This document shows, piece after piece, positions 31,571 to 40,160 of a stretch of 64,000 bases of DNA. Made by a program: the position numbers and the translations under genes. The number at the start of each line of letters is the position of its first letter. Position 1 is the first letter of the stretch. The DNA comes from UBA285 sp049970695 (GTDB taxonomy: Archaea; Thermoproteota; Thermoprotei_A; Sulfolobales; Desulfurococcaceae): the NCBI GenBank assembly GCA_049970695.1, contig JBMFML010000006.1:10972-74971 (forward strand), given 5' to 3'. The notes beneath the pieces are model-generated. The model was given only the letters and a program-made list of their open reading frames with translations, was not told the DNA's origin and ran no database searches.

Positions 31571-32603
31571 TGCGCAGAGCCCTCGACTCGACTACTTCGA
31601 GGACTCTCGTAGCTGTTTCTACGGCCTCCCTGTATTTAGCCGCCGAGGTCTTGGTCTGGGCGGAGTACTTGGGAACCTCGCCCAAAAGCCCCTCAATAAA
31701 CGCCGATACGCCCCTGTGGAGACCTAAGCCGTAGCCTCCCTCGAGAACCACTACTGCTGGCGCACCAAGCCGCCTCACTACTGCTCCAAGCTCGTAGTAG
31801 GAGACCTCGGTAAGCCTTAAGTCTGCAAGACCGTCATCTGCAAAGCCGTCAAAACCCGCCGAGACTACAAGGGCTTCGGGCGCGTACTTGCCAACAACCT
31901 CCACAGCTCTCTCTAGCAGCTTCAAGAAGAGGTCGTCGCCGGATCCCACGGGCAGCACTATATTGGCCTTATAGCCGTAGCCTCTTCCTTTTCCAAGCTC
32001 ATCTGGGTAGCCTGTGTGAGGGTAGAGCGTCTTGGGGTCTTGGTGGAAGTCTACTTGGAGGATCCTCTCCTCGTAGAGTATTTCCATTGTGCCGTTGCCG
32101 TGGTGCGCGTCGAAGTCTATAACTGCTATCTTCTTGAAGCCCCTGTCCAAGAATCCCAACACGGCTGCCACGGCATTGTTGAGCAGGCAGAAACCAACAG
32201 TCTCGGCACCCATTGCTCTACCGCCCCTACCGGCGTGGTGGCCCGGAGGCCTCAAAACCAAGAAGACCTGGTCGCGCGCCTCAGCGGCGGTGGTGTAGGA
32301 GTAGTAGAGTGCTGCCAGTGCGAGCTTTAGCGAGTCTCTGGATAAGTAGGTGTCGGGGTCTACCATCGCAGGAGCCTTTTGCTGGAGCTCTACTAAGTAG
32401 TTCAAGTACCCCTTTGCGTGTATTCTCTCAGCCAGTCTGAGGGCTTCTTCCTCGCTAATAACAAGAGCGCTGACTTCTCTGACCTCCACCGGTAATTGCT
32501 TGACCACTCCATAGACGATCCTTGCCCTAGCAGGGTTTTCGGGGTGGTAGAAGCTTGGAGCATGCATTTCCATTGACTCGCGGAGAAAAAGGACGAGCGG
32601 CAC
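31563..32603 (-). CDS. Histone deacetylase family protein (acetoin-utilisation/acetylpolyamine amidohydrolase type)
   Basis: A 346-residue zinc deacylase. The active-site histidine pair is in LRPPGHHAGRGG (His122, His123), zinc ligands are in VIDFDAHHGNGT (Asp165, His167) and SAGFDGFADD (Asp252), and the catalytic tyrosine is in LEGGYGLG (Tyr291). Everything required for activity is present. The substrate could be an acetyl-lysine, for example on a chromatin protein, or an acetylated polyamine. The GTG start lies 10 bases after the DHH gene stop; the end overlaps the CYTH gene. Confidence 0.93.
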   Translation of the reverse strand: MPLVLFLRESMEMHAPSFYHPENPARARIVYGVVKQLPVEVREVSALVISEEEALRLAERIHAKGYLNYLVELQQKAPAMVDPDTYLSRDSLKLALAALYYSYTTAAEARDQVFLVLRPPGHHAGRGGRAMGAETVGFCLLNNAVAAVLGFLDRGFKKIAVIDFDAHHGNGTMEILYEERILQVDFHQDPKTLYPHTGYPDELGKGRGYGYKANIVLPVGSGDDLFLKLLERAVEVVGKYAPEALVVSAGFDGFADDGLADLRLTEVSYYELGAVVRRLGAPAVVVLEGGYGLGLHRGVSAFIEGLLGEVPKYSAQTKTSAAKYREAVETATRVLEVVESRALRSD

Positions 32604-32613
32604 TATCCTCGCC

Positions 32614-33633
32614 TCAAGACGCGTAGAAAATAGCGTGGTAGAGGGCGTCTATTAGCTGCTTCTTGTCGAGATCCTTGGGTATTCTCACTATTGCCAAATT
32701 GGGGTGTCCAGCGACGTCCTGGGCTATGCCCTCTGCCAGCAAGTACTTTGCTATTCTAAATGCCCTGCCACCGGGTGCTTTTAGTATCAAGAGCGCGTAC
32801 TCCCTGTTCGTGCCGGCCACGAGTGCCACTGGAGCTTTCAAAATAGCCGATAACCTAGAAGCTAGTGCTGTGACGCCCCTCTTCTTCCAAGTAGACCTGG
32901 CATCTACGAACCTAAAGTCGCCTACTTTGATAGCTGATATAGCAAGCCTTGTTGCGACTTCTTTGACTTCTTTATCTCTCTTCTCGATCACGTCCTTTGC
33001 CTTGCTCCACGCGCTTTCATCGAGAGGCATGGGTCTTGGAGTGGGGTCCGAGAGCCACTCTACTATTTTAATCCACAGCTCTTCACTCCGAATAGCCGTA
33101 AGGGCTTTTGATATGCTCTTGGCGATTTCAAAAGGCTTCATTAGCTTCTCGGGCACCCTCTTCCCGGAGTCCATATACCTTATAACTTCGACGAACAACC
33201 TCAGCTTTTCGTGTACTTTAATGCCCCTGCTGGCGAGCTCGTCGTAGAGTATTGCAACAGTTGGCCTTTTGTAGTCTACTAGTGCTATGTCAAAGACTTT
33301 TTTAACCTCGTCAATTTTATGAAGGCTTCCAATATGGTGATCCACGAACACTACTTGCTTGACCCCAAAGTGAGTTTTCAGCATTTTAACAACATTGCCA
33401 AGCACATCGCTGTAGGGCACGTCGAGGAAGACCACCGTGTGGTATGCTTCTCCGACCTGAGACAGCAGGTACTTGACTCCATTGGCATCGAGCGGCCGCT
33501 TGTGCAGCTCTACTTCTTCTTCGAGCGGGAATTTCTTCAAGTACCTCTGCACGTAGTCGATGAGGGCCGCTGCAACAACGCCATCCGAGTCCCAATCGCT
33601 GAGCACTAAAACCTTTTTCAGTCCTGCCGCCAC
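32614..33633 (-). CDS. DHH-family phosphoesterase
   Basis: A 339-residue protein with the DHH phosphoesterase metal sites: LSDWDSDGVVAAALIDY (motif I), VFLDVPYSD (motif II) and FVDHHIGSLHK (motif III, the DHH itself). The C-terminal DHHA1-like region holds GVTALASRLSAIL and the glycine-rich KAPGGRAFR. Relatives are RecJ-like nucleases, oligoribonucleases and cyclic-dinucleotide phosphodiesterases. It is the first gene of the minus-strand run DHH, HDAC family, CYTH, Cas4-like. GTG 33633 lies about 20 bases from a TATA box. Confidence 0.88.
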   Translation of the reverse strand: MAAGLKKVLVLSDWDSDGVVAAALIDYVQRYLKKFPLEEEVELHKRPLDANGVKYLLSQVGEAYHTVVFLDVPYSDVLGNVVKMLKTHFGVKQVVFVDHHIGSLHKIDEVKKVFDIALVDYKRPTVAILYDELASRGIKVHEKLRLFVEVIRYMDSGKRVPEKLMKPFEIAKSISKALTAIRSEELWIKIVEWLSDPTPRPMPLDESAWSKAKDVIEKRDKEVKEVATRLAISAIKVGDFRFVDARSTWKKRGVTALASRLSAILKAPVALVAGTNREYALLILKAPGGRAFRIAKYLLAEGIAQDVAGHPNLAIVRIPKDLDKKQLIDALYHAIFYAS

Positions 33634-33644
33634 ACGTAAGCACC

Positions 33645-33657
33645 TTAAAGTTTAAAC
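33645..33657 (-). promoter_or_regulatory. TATA box of the DHH-HDAC-CYTH-Cas4-like run
   Basis: Read on the minus strand, AGTTTAAACTTTA stands 12 to 24 bases before the GTG at 33633, as expected for a leaderless archaeal message. It faces the nurA promoter across about 60 bases. Confidence 0.4.
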
Positions 33658-33719
33658 TGGTGGTCGAGCTAAATATCACTATTACCTTTAATCCACGCGA
33701 GCAGAGTAAGGCTAATCCG

Positions 33720-33730
33720 CTTTTAAGCTT
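33720..33730 (+). promoter_or_regulatory. TATA box of nurA-herA
   Basis: CTTTTAAGCTT about 30 bases before the TTG start of nurA at 33755, in an AT-rich gap between divergent operons. Transcription would begin a few bases before the start codon. Confidence 0.45.
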
Positions 33731-33754
33731 ACCTAAGAATGTGGGACTGCTGCC

Positions 33755-34933
33755 TTGAAGTACCTGGCAAGCATTGTTGAAGCGCTGAAGAAGGGCGTTG
33801 TAAGCGGCTTGAAGGTAACACGAGAAGACTCGTCTAAAAGCCCAATAGAGCTTGTAGACGAGGCACCGCCTAGGCTAGTTGACTTCGTGGAAAAACCGGT
33901 GCTGAGAAAGCTCGAAGTAGCCCCTCTCAAGCCGAGTAGGGACCTCTACGCGCTTGACAGTAGCTCTAGAGTCGTCGAAACGCCATACCTATTCCTAGCT
34001 ATAGCAGCCGGAAGCGTGTTCAGTAGGTTTAGCGGTAGGGGCTTAGACGTGCCGAGCACTCTCTCCATACTGGGGCTTGAGGGCCCGCTTTGCAAGCACA
34101 TAGTAGTCGTTCCCGAGGTCGAGGCCGCTTACGGCGTTTCAGAGAGCCTTGCAAATGCGCCAGGCGTGGTAGCTGCTAACCCGCTGGGGCAGCCGTATAC
34201 GAGCGACTACAACAAGTACGTAATACTAGCAGAGCTCAGGCTCATGCTAGAGCAGTGCTTGTTGGAGAAATACGCGTTGTCGGAGCACGCGGGACCCGGC
34301 GTTGTGCTGTTCATTGATGGCCCCCTCATATACCCCGCACCATCAGTACCGGAGGCCGCTCCTGCCCGGGAGAGGCTTAGAGTCTACCACGAAAGCTTTT
34401 CGCGCATAAACAGAGCTAGGACAAGTGCTCTGAGGGAGCTAGCGCAGAGAGGCGTCGCTGTCGTGGGTATTGTCAAGAGGCTCCACAAGAGCTACATCTT
34501 GTCCTCGATAGACCCTGCCGGCCTTTCGCGTGGTAAAATGAGCGATGAAGCTTACTTGAGCACTCTACTGCTCATAGAGAAAGAGCAATATGGGCAACCA
34601 GTCCTACTAGGGCCTCTCGTGGTGAAGCACGAGGCGGAGTACGGCGTAAACCGCCTTGTCTGGTATATTGGAGTACCTAGGCGGATATACCCGCTTAGAG
34701 GTGGTTTAGGCAACTACGTGTTTTACAGAGTTGAAGTGCTTGAAGGCACTGCAGGCAGCGAAATCCTCGGTTATGTCGTTTATGACAGCATATACGCGGG
34801 TTCGCTAATGCCACTTAGCATACTTGTAGTTGACTACAGAGTAAAGAGGCTCACGAGCTCTCTAGTAAACCACACTCTATACCTCACTGGGCTCTCTGAA
34901 GAGGCCACAATGCAGTATATTAGCGTGTTTTAA
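33755..34933 (+). CDS. nurA: NurA 5'-3' nuclease
   Basis: A 392-residue NurA-family nuclease, the partner of the HerA translocase in resection of DNA ends during recombination. The first active-site Asp is in LYALDSSSRVVET (near residue 68) and the second in VLFIDGPLIYPAP (near 188), followed by VGIVKRLHKSYIL and a C-terminal VDYRVKRLTSS. The TTG start has a TATA box about 30 bases upstream. herA follows after 26 bases. Mre11 and Rad50, which usually share this operon, are not here. Confidence 0.9.
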   Translation: MKYLASIVEALKKGVVSGLKVTREDSSKSPIELVDEAPPRLVDFVEKPVLRKLEVAPLKPSRDLYALDSSSRVVETPYLFLAIAAGSVFSRFSGRGLDVPSTLSILGLEGPLCKHIVVVPEVEAAYGVSESLANAPGVVAANPLGQPYTSDYNKYVILAELRLMLEQCLLEKYALSEHAGPGVVLFIDGPLIYPAPSVPEAAPARERLRVYHESFSRINRARTSALRELAQRGVAVVGIVKRLHKSYILSSIDPAGLSRGKMSDEAYLSTLLLIEKEQYGQPVLLGPLVVKHEAEYGVNRLVWYIGVPRRIYPLRGGLGNYVFYRVEVLEGTAGSEILGYVVYDSIYAGSLMPLSILVVDYRVKRLTSSLVNHTLYLTGLSEEATMQYISVF

Positions 34934-34959
34934 GCAATGCTCACTAGGGGTTTTTGTAG

Positions 34960-36999
34960 TTGAACTCTAGTGATGTCCTGAAAATCCTAGAAGACAAGGC
35001 AAGAGCAGCCTACGAAGTTGCAAGCAGGTTTGGAGAAGTCATAGGCTACGTGTCGAGGACGAGCCCCTCGCTGATAAACGAAGAAGGGGGCTATGTGGTT
35101 TTCGACGTTGACCCCGTCATCTACTTCTCAAACTTCAACGCAATAGCACAGGCGGGGAGCTACCTCGGCGTAGTCGACATCAAGACCCTTAACTTGATAA
35201 GCCTGAGAGTAGTCAGCGTTGAGCGCAGGGACGTGCTCGCCGAGCTAGACCTACCAGACATGTACATGCCGCTACCACAAGCAGAAGTCTCGGGCTTAAT
35301 GACGAAGACTAGAGTCAAGGCAAAGCCTCTCCTAGCATTCAACGTAGAAACCGGCGAAGTCGTTGCCGCGAACTACGTCATCGAGCCCCAAAGCCCCGTT
35401 GTACTGCTAAAAGACCCCAGGCTCATTCAGGCGATTCTAGGGCTACCCAGCGAAGGGGTCTTTCTAGGCTACGCAACAGTAGGAGACATGCCAGTCTTTG
35501 GAGGAAACGCCCCGCTCCTGCTACCACTAAAGGCCTTCTACCAGCACGTGCTAGTGGTCGGCACCACGGGTAGTGGCAAGACTACTCTCTTGAAGAACAT
35601 TATTGCAGCAATGTACAATGGATTTAGGCTCCAGGAGAAGCTAATCTCGGTAGTCATTGTAGATCCCAACAAGGACTACGTGGTACTGCCCCTCAGGCCT
35701 TTGTGGAAGCTCCAAGGAGCTGGGGCTGTCGTTTCTGAAAATGAAAAAGCGCTAGCTGAAAAAGCGTGGGAGCAGGCTCCTGGCATTAAGGGAGTGGTGG
35801 TCATACTGCCAGTAACTAGGAGCGCCGTCGAAGGCTACGTCGAGAAGGCAGAGACTTGGGCACGAGTACTAAAGATGCTTGCAGAAGACTACATTAGGAG
35901 CGTGATATCGCCCATTGCCGGCAAGTTCGGCTGGAGCTATAGAATATGCGAGCTAGAAGTAGTTGAGGAGCCTGCTGAGCGCGGAGTACTGAGGTACGTT
36001 AAAGCCAGTATTGAAGTAGACTACGGCGTCGAGAAGGACACTATTTACTACTACATAGTGCCCTACGCGCTCAGGTTTACCGACTTCAAGCCAAAGGAGC
36101 TCATATCGCTAAACCCCTACTTCACGAGGCAGGCTAAAGACGCCCTCTTGAGGCTAATGCAGGCCCTCATAGCAAAAAATGCCTACCTGGAGACCGTATA
36201 CGACCTCTACGAGGCCCTAAAAGAAGCCAGGTACAGGATTGAGGAGAAGACCAGGCCTCGAGGCGTTGTCCTCGACCCCAATAAAGAGTACGTTGTTGAA
36301 ATAGTCAAGGACCTCGCTATACACAAGAGCACTCTTGAAAACATGATACGCCAAATAGCAGCCATAACAGATACGGGAATATTCGACGTCTACGTCAAGG
36401 GCTACGAAGACAAGTACCTCCGCGAACCACCAATAGAGAAGATCCTTGAAAAGCACTCTGAACTGTTCAACGGGTACCCCATAGTCATAGACTTAGAGTA
36501 CCTCCAAATACACTCCCAAGCAGACCCCGAGAAGACCATAAGCATTGTAGCCTTTAGAATACTAAACAGGATTTTCGAGTGGAAGCTCGTGCAGAGCAGG
36601 CTCAGGTTCGAGACACAGCCCGTCTTAATATTCATCGACGAGGCACACAGGTTCTTCCCGAGTAGAAGCGGTGTTGAAGAGTACTTAGAACACGTGTCTA
36701 GCATGGTTGATAGAATAGCCAGGCTTGGAAGAGCCAGAAAACTCGGTTTAGTCTTTAGCACTCACAGTCCAAAAGACGTTCACGACATAATACTTCAGCT
36801 AACTAACACAAAAATAGTGCTCAGAACGGACAAAACCCACTTATCAAGCCTCGACCTCCCCGAGGAATATAGAGACTTCATTACGAGAGCGAGTGACAGA
36901 GTTGGAGTAGTTAAGAGCCACGTGCTGAGACTGGGCTACGCTTCTTTCAAGACACCGCTACCGCTTCTGGGACACTACGACTTATCAGCCCTCTTTTGA
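34960..36999 (+). CDS. herA: HerA-type bipolar DNA translocase, enlarged
   Basis: A hexameric ATPase that pumps DNA and works with NurA. The N-terminal HAS barrel (residues about 20-140) is followed by Walker A VVGTTGSGKTTLLKN near residue 200, Walker B VLIFIDEAHRFF near 555, and LGRARKLGLVFSTHSPKDV with the arginine finger and sensor. The protein has 679 residues, against about 500 in Sulfolobus HerA. The difference is mostly a larger region between the two Walker motifs (roughly 350 residues). This may be a HerA paralogue with its own NurA. The 3' end overlaps the converging lipid gene by 15 bases. Confidence 0.9.
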   Translation: MNSSDVLKILEDKARAAYEVASRFGEVIGYVSRTSPSLINEEGGYVVFDVDPVIYFSNFNAIAQAGSYLGVVDIKTLNLISLRVVSVERRDVLAELDLPDMYMPLPQAEVSGLMTKTRVKAKPLLAFNVETGEVVAANYVIEPQSPVVLLKDPRLIQAILGLPSEGVFLGYATVGDMPVFGGNAPLLLPLKAFYQHVLVVGTTGSGKTTLLKNIIAAMYNGFRLQEKLISVVIVDPNKDYVVLPLRPLWKLQGAGAVVSENEKALAEKAWEQAPGIKGVVVILPVTRSAVEGYVEKAETWARVLKMLAEDYIRSVISPIAGKFGWSYRICELEVVEEPAERGVLRYVKASIEVDYGVEKDTIYYYIVPYALRFTDFKPKELISLNPYFTRQAKDALLRLMQALIAKNAYLETVYDLYEALKEARYRIEEKTRPRGVVLDPNKEYVVEIVKDLAIHKSTLENMIRQIAAITDTGIFDVYVKGYEDKYLREPPIEKILEKHSELFNGYPIVIDLEYLQIHSQADPEKTISIVAFRILNRIFEWKLVQSRLRFETQPVLIFIDEAHRFFPSRSGVEEYLEHVSSMVDRIARLGRARKLGLVFSTHSPKDVHDIILQLTNTKIVLRTDKTHLSSLDLPEEYRDFITRASDRVGVVKSHVLRLGYASFKTPLPLLGHYDLSALF

Positions 37000-37581
37000 C
37001 AGGCGCTTCCACACGTAGACGAATCTCTCGACTACTGTTAGCGCTACGAGAGCTGCTGCAGCAACATAAATCAGCGTTGCAAGCCCACGGTTGAAGTCTG
37101 CGAGCGCGGCTACTGCGATCAGCACTATAGTCCTCTCAGCGCGTTCCATTATGCCAACGCCCTCGACTTTTACTCCAAGGCTTTCAGCACGTGCTCTTAT
37201 GTAGCTGACGAGAAAGGACATCGCTAAAAAGGCGGTAACGAGCACTGGGTCAAAGCCTAGCAGCAAAAAAGACACGGCAAATAGGGCTTCGGATGCCCTG
37301 TCCGCGAAGGAGTCTAGGAAGCCTCCTCGCGCCGACGTCTTGCCCGTTGCTCGCGCCAGTGCACCGTCGAGGAAGTCCATGACTCCGGAGGCCAGTACTA
37401 CGATCGCGACGAGTACCCCGGATTTCCACAAGCCAGCTACAAGGGGGCCTGTGAAGGCTACTGCTAGCGATAGCGCAGTAACGGCGTTGGGAGAAAGCCC
37501 TGTCTTCGCCAATACGCGTGCAGCTTTCTCAGTGGAGCTCGATATCTTACTCCGCAGTTTGTTCAACAACGCATTTTTCAC
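36985..37581 (-). CDS. CDP-alcohol phosphatidyltransferase (archaetidylinositol-phosphate synthase type)
   Basis: A 198-residue membrane enzyme with the CDP-alcohol signature D-x2-DG-x2-AR-x8-G-x3-D-x3-D, spread over DFLDGALARATG and GGFLDSFADR. It joins a CDP-activated archaeal lipid to a polar head group; archaeal members of this size are usually archaetidylinositol-phosphate synthases, which use inositol-1-phosphate. About six helices are visible. The GTG start lies inside the end of nfo (35-base overlap), so the two genes are probably translated together. Confidence 0.85.
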   Translation of the reverse strand: MKNALLNKLRSKISSSTEKAARVLAKTGLSPNAVTALSLAVAFTGPLVAGLWKSGVLVAIVVLASGVMDFLDGALARATGKTSARGGFLDSFADRASEALFAVSFLLLGFDPVLVTAFLAMSFLVSYIRARAESLGVKVEGVGIMERAERTIVLIAVAALADFNRGLATLIYVAAAALVALTVVERFVYVWKRLSKEG

Positions 37582-38425
37582 CGCAGATTTCGCGGCACAT
37601 TTTCAGCATTACTAGTGCGTCTTGCTCGAGCACGGGGCTCTCGCTTATTATCACTGCGTCTACTCCCAGCTCGCAGAGAGCCGAGCAGACGTGGGCAAAG
37701 TCAGGCCCATAGCCCTCTTCGGAAAGAGTGTGGTGTTCTCTCTCGCCGCCCTTGCCGTACTCTATCTTCGAGAAGTGGACGTGAAGCGGCTTTAGAGCCC
37801 ACGCACCCAGTTCTTTTTCAACGAGCTCTACTACTTGAACAACGTGCTCTTTAGAAGTTATGAACTTGCCGCCGGACCTCGCGTATATGTGCGCGAAGTC
37901 AACTACAGGCCTAACACCCTCGAGACTCCTGGAGATCTCAATGACTTCATTTAGGTCGCCTACTTGACTAGTCTTTCCAGTAGTCTCAGGCCCCAGCCAA
38001 ACTTCCTTGGCATTAATGCTGCTCCTGTACTCCACCACCTCCTTTAACCCCTCTATGACCTTCCTGAGGGCTTCTCTCTTGCTCGGCGCGTCCTTGTAGT
38101 AGCCCGGGTGGAAAACGACGACGTAGGCTCCCATCCAGTGTGCTGCTTCCACAGATTCGTTGAGCCTCCTTATGCTTGCCTCAACTACGTCTTTCTTACC
38201 AGCTAGGTTTACGAAGTATGGTGCGTGGAGGCTCAATTTTATTCCATTAGCTCTAGCTTCTGCACCAAAAGCCCTGGCCTTGTCTTCCCTGATGTTAACT
38301 CCCCTCACGGCTTCGTACTCCATTGCATTAAGGCCCATTTCCCTGAGGAACGAAGGTGCTTTCAATATGTCCGCCGACTTCAGCGTAATGGGCTTTCCAG
38401 CTGGGCCAAACCAGAACCTCGGCAC
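37547..38425 (-). CDS. nfo: Endonuclease IV (AP endonuclease, Nfo)
   Basis: A 292-residue TIM-barrel enzyme that cuts DNA 5' to abasic sites. The zinc ligands lie in the usual places: LSLHAPYFVNL, VVFHPGYYKD, LGPETTGKTSQ, PVVDFAHIYAR, LHVHFSKIEYGKGGEREHH and IISESPV. GEREHH is the archaeal version of the GSxxDRHxxI motif. Its GTG start is divergent from the Nudix gene. Pairing with a lipid-head-group gene is by overlap only and has no obvious functional meaning. Confidence 0.92.
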   Translation of the reverse strand: MPRFWFGPAGKPITLKSADILKAPSFLREMGLNAMEYEAVRGVNIREDKARAFGAEARANGIKLSLHAPYFVNLAGKKDVVEASIRRLNESVEAAHWMGAYVVVFHPGYYKDAPSKREALRKVIEGLKEVVEYRSSINAKEVWLGPETTGKTSQVGDLNEVIEISRSLEGVRPVVDFAHIYARSGGKFITSKEHVVQVVELVEKELGAWALKPLHVHFSKIEYGKGGEREHHTLSEEGYGPDFAHVCSALCELGVDAVIISESPVLEQDALVMLKMCREICGEKCVVEQTAE

Positions 38426-38482
38426 TTCGGAACCCCCTAGTATATTTGCCCTTGGAGCGGTTAATAGCCTGGGGACTACAAT

Positions 38483-39037
38483 TTGGAAAAGCCCAGCTTA
38501 ATTGAAGAAAGGCTAGTGTTTTCCGGACTGAGGTTTAGCGTTGTCAGGCGCAAGTATGTTCACAGAGGAAGAGGGATATTTGAGCGCGACGTTGTCTTAT
38601 TCCCCCAAGCCGTTGTCGTCCTACCCTTGCTCAGCGACGACGAAATAGTTCTAATAAAGCAGTTTAGAGCACCCCTAGGAGACTTCATAATCGAGGCTCC
38701 TGCCGGAATTGTAGGCAATAACGAGACACCCGAAGAAGCTGCTGCGAGAGAGCTCATTGAAGAAGCGGGCTACAGGGCTCGTAGGCTTGTTAAGCTGGGT
38801 GTCTATACACCCGCGCCAGGGTACAGTAGTGAAGTACTGCACTTCTATATTGCAAGAGACCTGGAGTACGTTGGGGCGAGGCCAGAGAAGTACGAGATTA
38901 TAGAGCCTATCAAGCTGAGCATTGCAGAAGCCCACAAAATGGTTGTTGAGAACAAGATCAGTGACATGAAAACAGCTCTCGTAATTCTCCTCTACTTAGA
39001 AGCAAAAAGGCTGGGTAAGCTTGAGCCTGGATCCTAG
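38483..39037 (+). CDS. Nudix hydrolase (ADP-ribose pyrophosphatase type)
   Basis: A 184-residue Nudix enzyme with a complete box G-x5-E-x7-REUxEExGU, from the Gly of APAGIVGNNE through TPEEAAARELIEEAGY. The upstream FRAPLGDFIIEAPAG and downstream YTPAPGYSSEVLHFYIA fit the ADP-ribose pyrophosphatase subgroup, which clears ADP-ribose to AMP and ribose-5-phosphate. The TTG start at 38483 lies 57 bases from the divergent nfo start. The 3' end overlaps the next gene by 17 bases. Confidence 0.9.
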   Translation: MEKPSLIEERLVFSGLRFSVVRRKYVHRGRGIFERDVVLFPQAVVVLPLLSDDEIVLIKQFRAPLGDFIIEAPAGIVGNNETPEEAAARELIEEAGYRARRLVKLGVYTPAPGYSSEVLHFYIARDLEYVGARPEKYEIIEPIKLSIAEAHKMVVENKISDMKTALVILLYLEAKRLGKLEPGS

Positions 39038-39389
39038 AATCCTCAAGAGGCTCCTGAATTTTAGGCTAGTGCTAGAAGGCCCGAGTAGCTGGGCCTTTAG
39101 AGAGCTGGTAGATCTCGTCCTAGACTTCTTTGAAGAGAGGTTCTCTCTCATACTAAATGAGGCGCTCGAGCCTTATGGACTTGAGGCCTCTGTGCTGAGA
39201 GAAAGTGGCTGCAGAATACTACCGCGAGACCCCCACTGCTCGGAGTATTTGGTGGCTGGTGTTTACGAGAAGGACTCTCCCAAACCCCTAGCCTACGCAC
39301 TCTACTACTTTAACAAGGGGGAGAATACTCTCGAGATAAGGCTTCAGTGCATTGTAGATGCCCAGACCATGGAGAGAATCTGCGAGTAG
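39021..39389 (+). CDS. Unrecognised small protein after the Nudix gene
   Basis: A 122-residue soluble protein with a TTG start inside the end of the Nudix gene, which suggests translational coupling. It has an amphipathic N-terminal half (FRELVDLVLDFFEERFSLIL) and a beta-rich second half with four cysteines (GCRILPRDPHCSEY, IRLQCIVDAQTMERICE). No domain is recognised. Its close coupling to the Nudix gene makes it a candidate partner or regulator. Confidence 0.65.
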   Translation: MSLDPRILKRLLNFRLVLEGPSSWAFRELVDLVLDFFEERFSLILNEALEPYGLEASVLRESGCRILPRDPHCSEYLVAGVYEKDSPKPLAYALYYFNKGENTLEIRLQCIVDAQTMERICE

Positions 39390-39408
39390 CTGTAGGTGCC
39401 CCTAGACT

Positions 39409-40110
39409 TTAGATGGTTAATTCGAGGCCCGCACCTCCTTCAAGGACTTCTATTCCATGTCCCCTAAGCAATTCTGCAAATCTCGCGCCACTACAGTGTA
39501 GCGGCACAACAAATCCCGGCTTAACCTCTTCTGCTACGAAGCGCGCATAGCGGGTAGCCAAGTCGCTAGGCGCGTTTTGCATGTGAAAGCCTCCTATTAC
39601 TGCGTATACTTCTCTGTTGAAGAACTCCTTAATGTCCCTGAGGACTTTCACGCCTGGGTGCATGCAGCCAGACACTACCACCAAGCCTTTGCTGGCATTG
39701 AGTACTAAGAAGTGCTCATAAGGAGGTCCGTAGTGAGGTGGTGTCACAAAAATTCCTTCACCAAGCTTAGTCCACTTTGAGACCTCAAAAGGCCTTAAAC
39801 CACTAAGCCTAAACAGCGATCCCAGTGACTCCATTGTTCCATAGGGTATCAGCGTCTTGACATATGGCGCTTCCTGCGCTACGTACTTGTAGCCGCCGTA
39901 GTGTGGCACGTGCTCGTGTGATACGACGACGTAGTCTACCAGTGCTAAGTCGACACCCAGCTCTCCACTATTGTGTTCGAGGACGTCGTAGTCTATTCCC
40001 ATGTCAAAAAGCACCCTAGTGAAGCCCGACTCTACTAGTATTGAAAGCGAGTGCTTTGCCACGAGGCCGCTTTTGAGGACTTTGTTGTCCGAAAGCACCA
40101 CAATTCTCAA
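39409..40110 (-). CDS. Metallo-beta-lactamase fold protein with altered metal motif
   Basis: About 233 residues of MBL fold, closest to the group annotated as 7,8-dihydropterin-6-methyl-4-(ribofuranosyl)aminobenzene-phosphate synthase. The first metal motif reads SHEHVPHYGG, where family members have HxHxDH: the Asp is Pro. Other ligands remain (VSGCMHPGV, IGGFHMQ, PLHCSG). One metal site is probably lost or changed. TTG at 40110 follows GGGGGG (40115-40120) and lies about 20 bases from the shared TATA box. The longer frame begins at a TTG at 40122. Confidence 0.82.
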   Translation of the reverse strand: MRIVVLSDNKVLKSGLVAKHSLSILVESGFTRVLFDMGIDYDVLEHNSGELGVDLALVDYVVVSHEHVPHYGGYKYVAQEAPYVKTLIPYGTMESLGSLFRLSGLRPFEVSKWTKLGEGIFVTPPHYGPPYEHFLVLNASKGLVVVSGCMHPGVKVLRDIKEFFNREVYAVIGGFHMQNAPSDLATRYARFVAEEVKPGFVVPLHCSGARFAELLRGHGIEVLEGGAGLELTI

Positions 40111-40122
40111 TAAGCCCCCCAA

Positions 40123-40132
40123 CCATATACCA
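40123..40132. promoter_or_regulatory. Shared bidirectional TATA box of the MBL gene and dph6
   Basis: CCATATACCA lies between the divergent starts, and GGTATATGG is its reverse-strand reading. Transcripts would start near 40103 on the minus strand and near 40152 on the plus strand, which favours TTG 40110 and ATG 40161 as start codons. Confidence 0.4.
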
Positions 40133-40160
40133 ATTGAGCTGCTTATTAGGCGGGCCCTTC

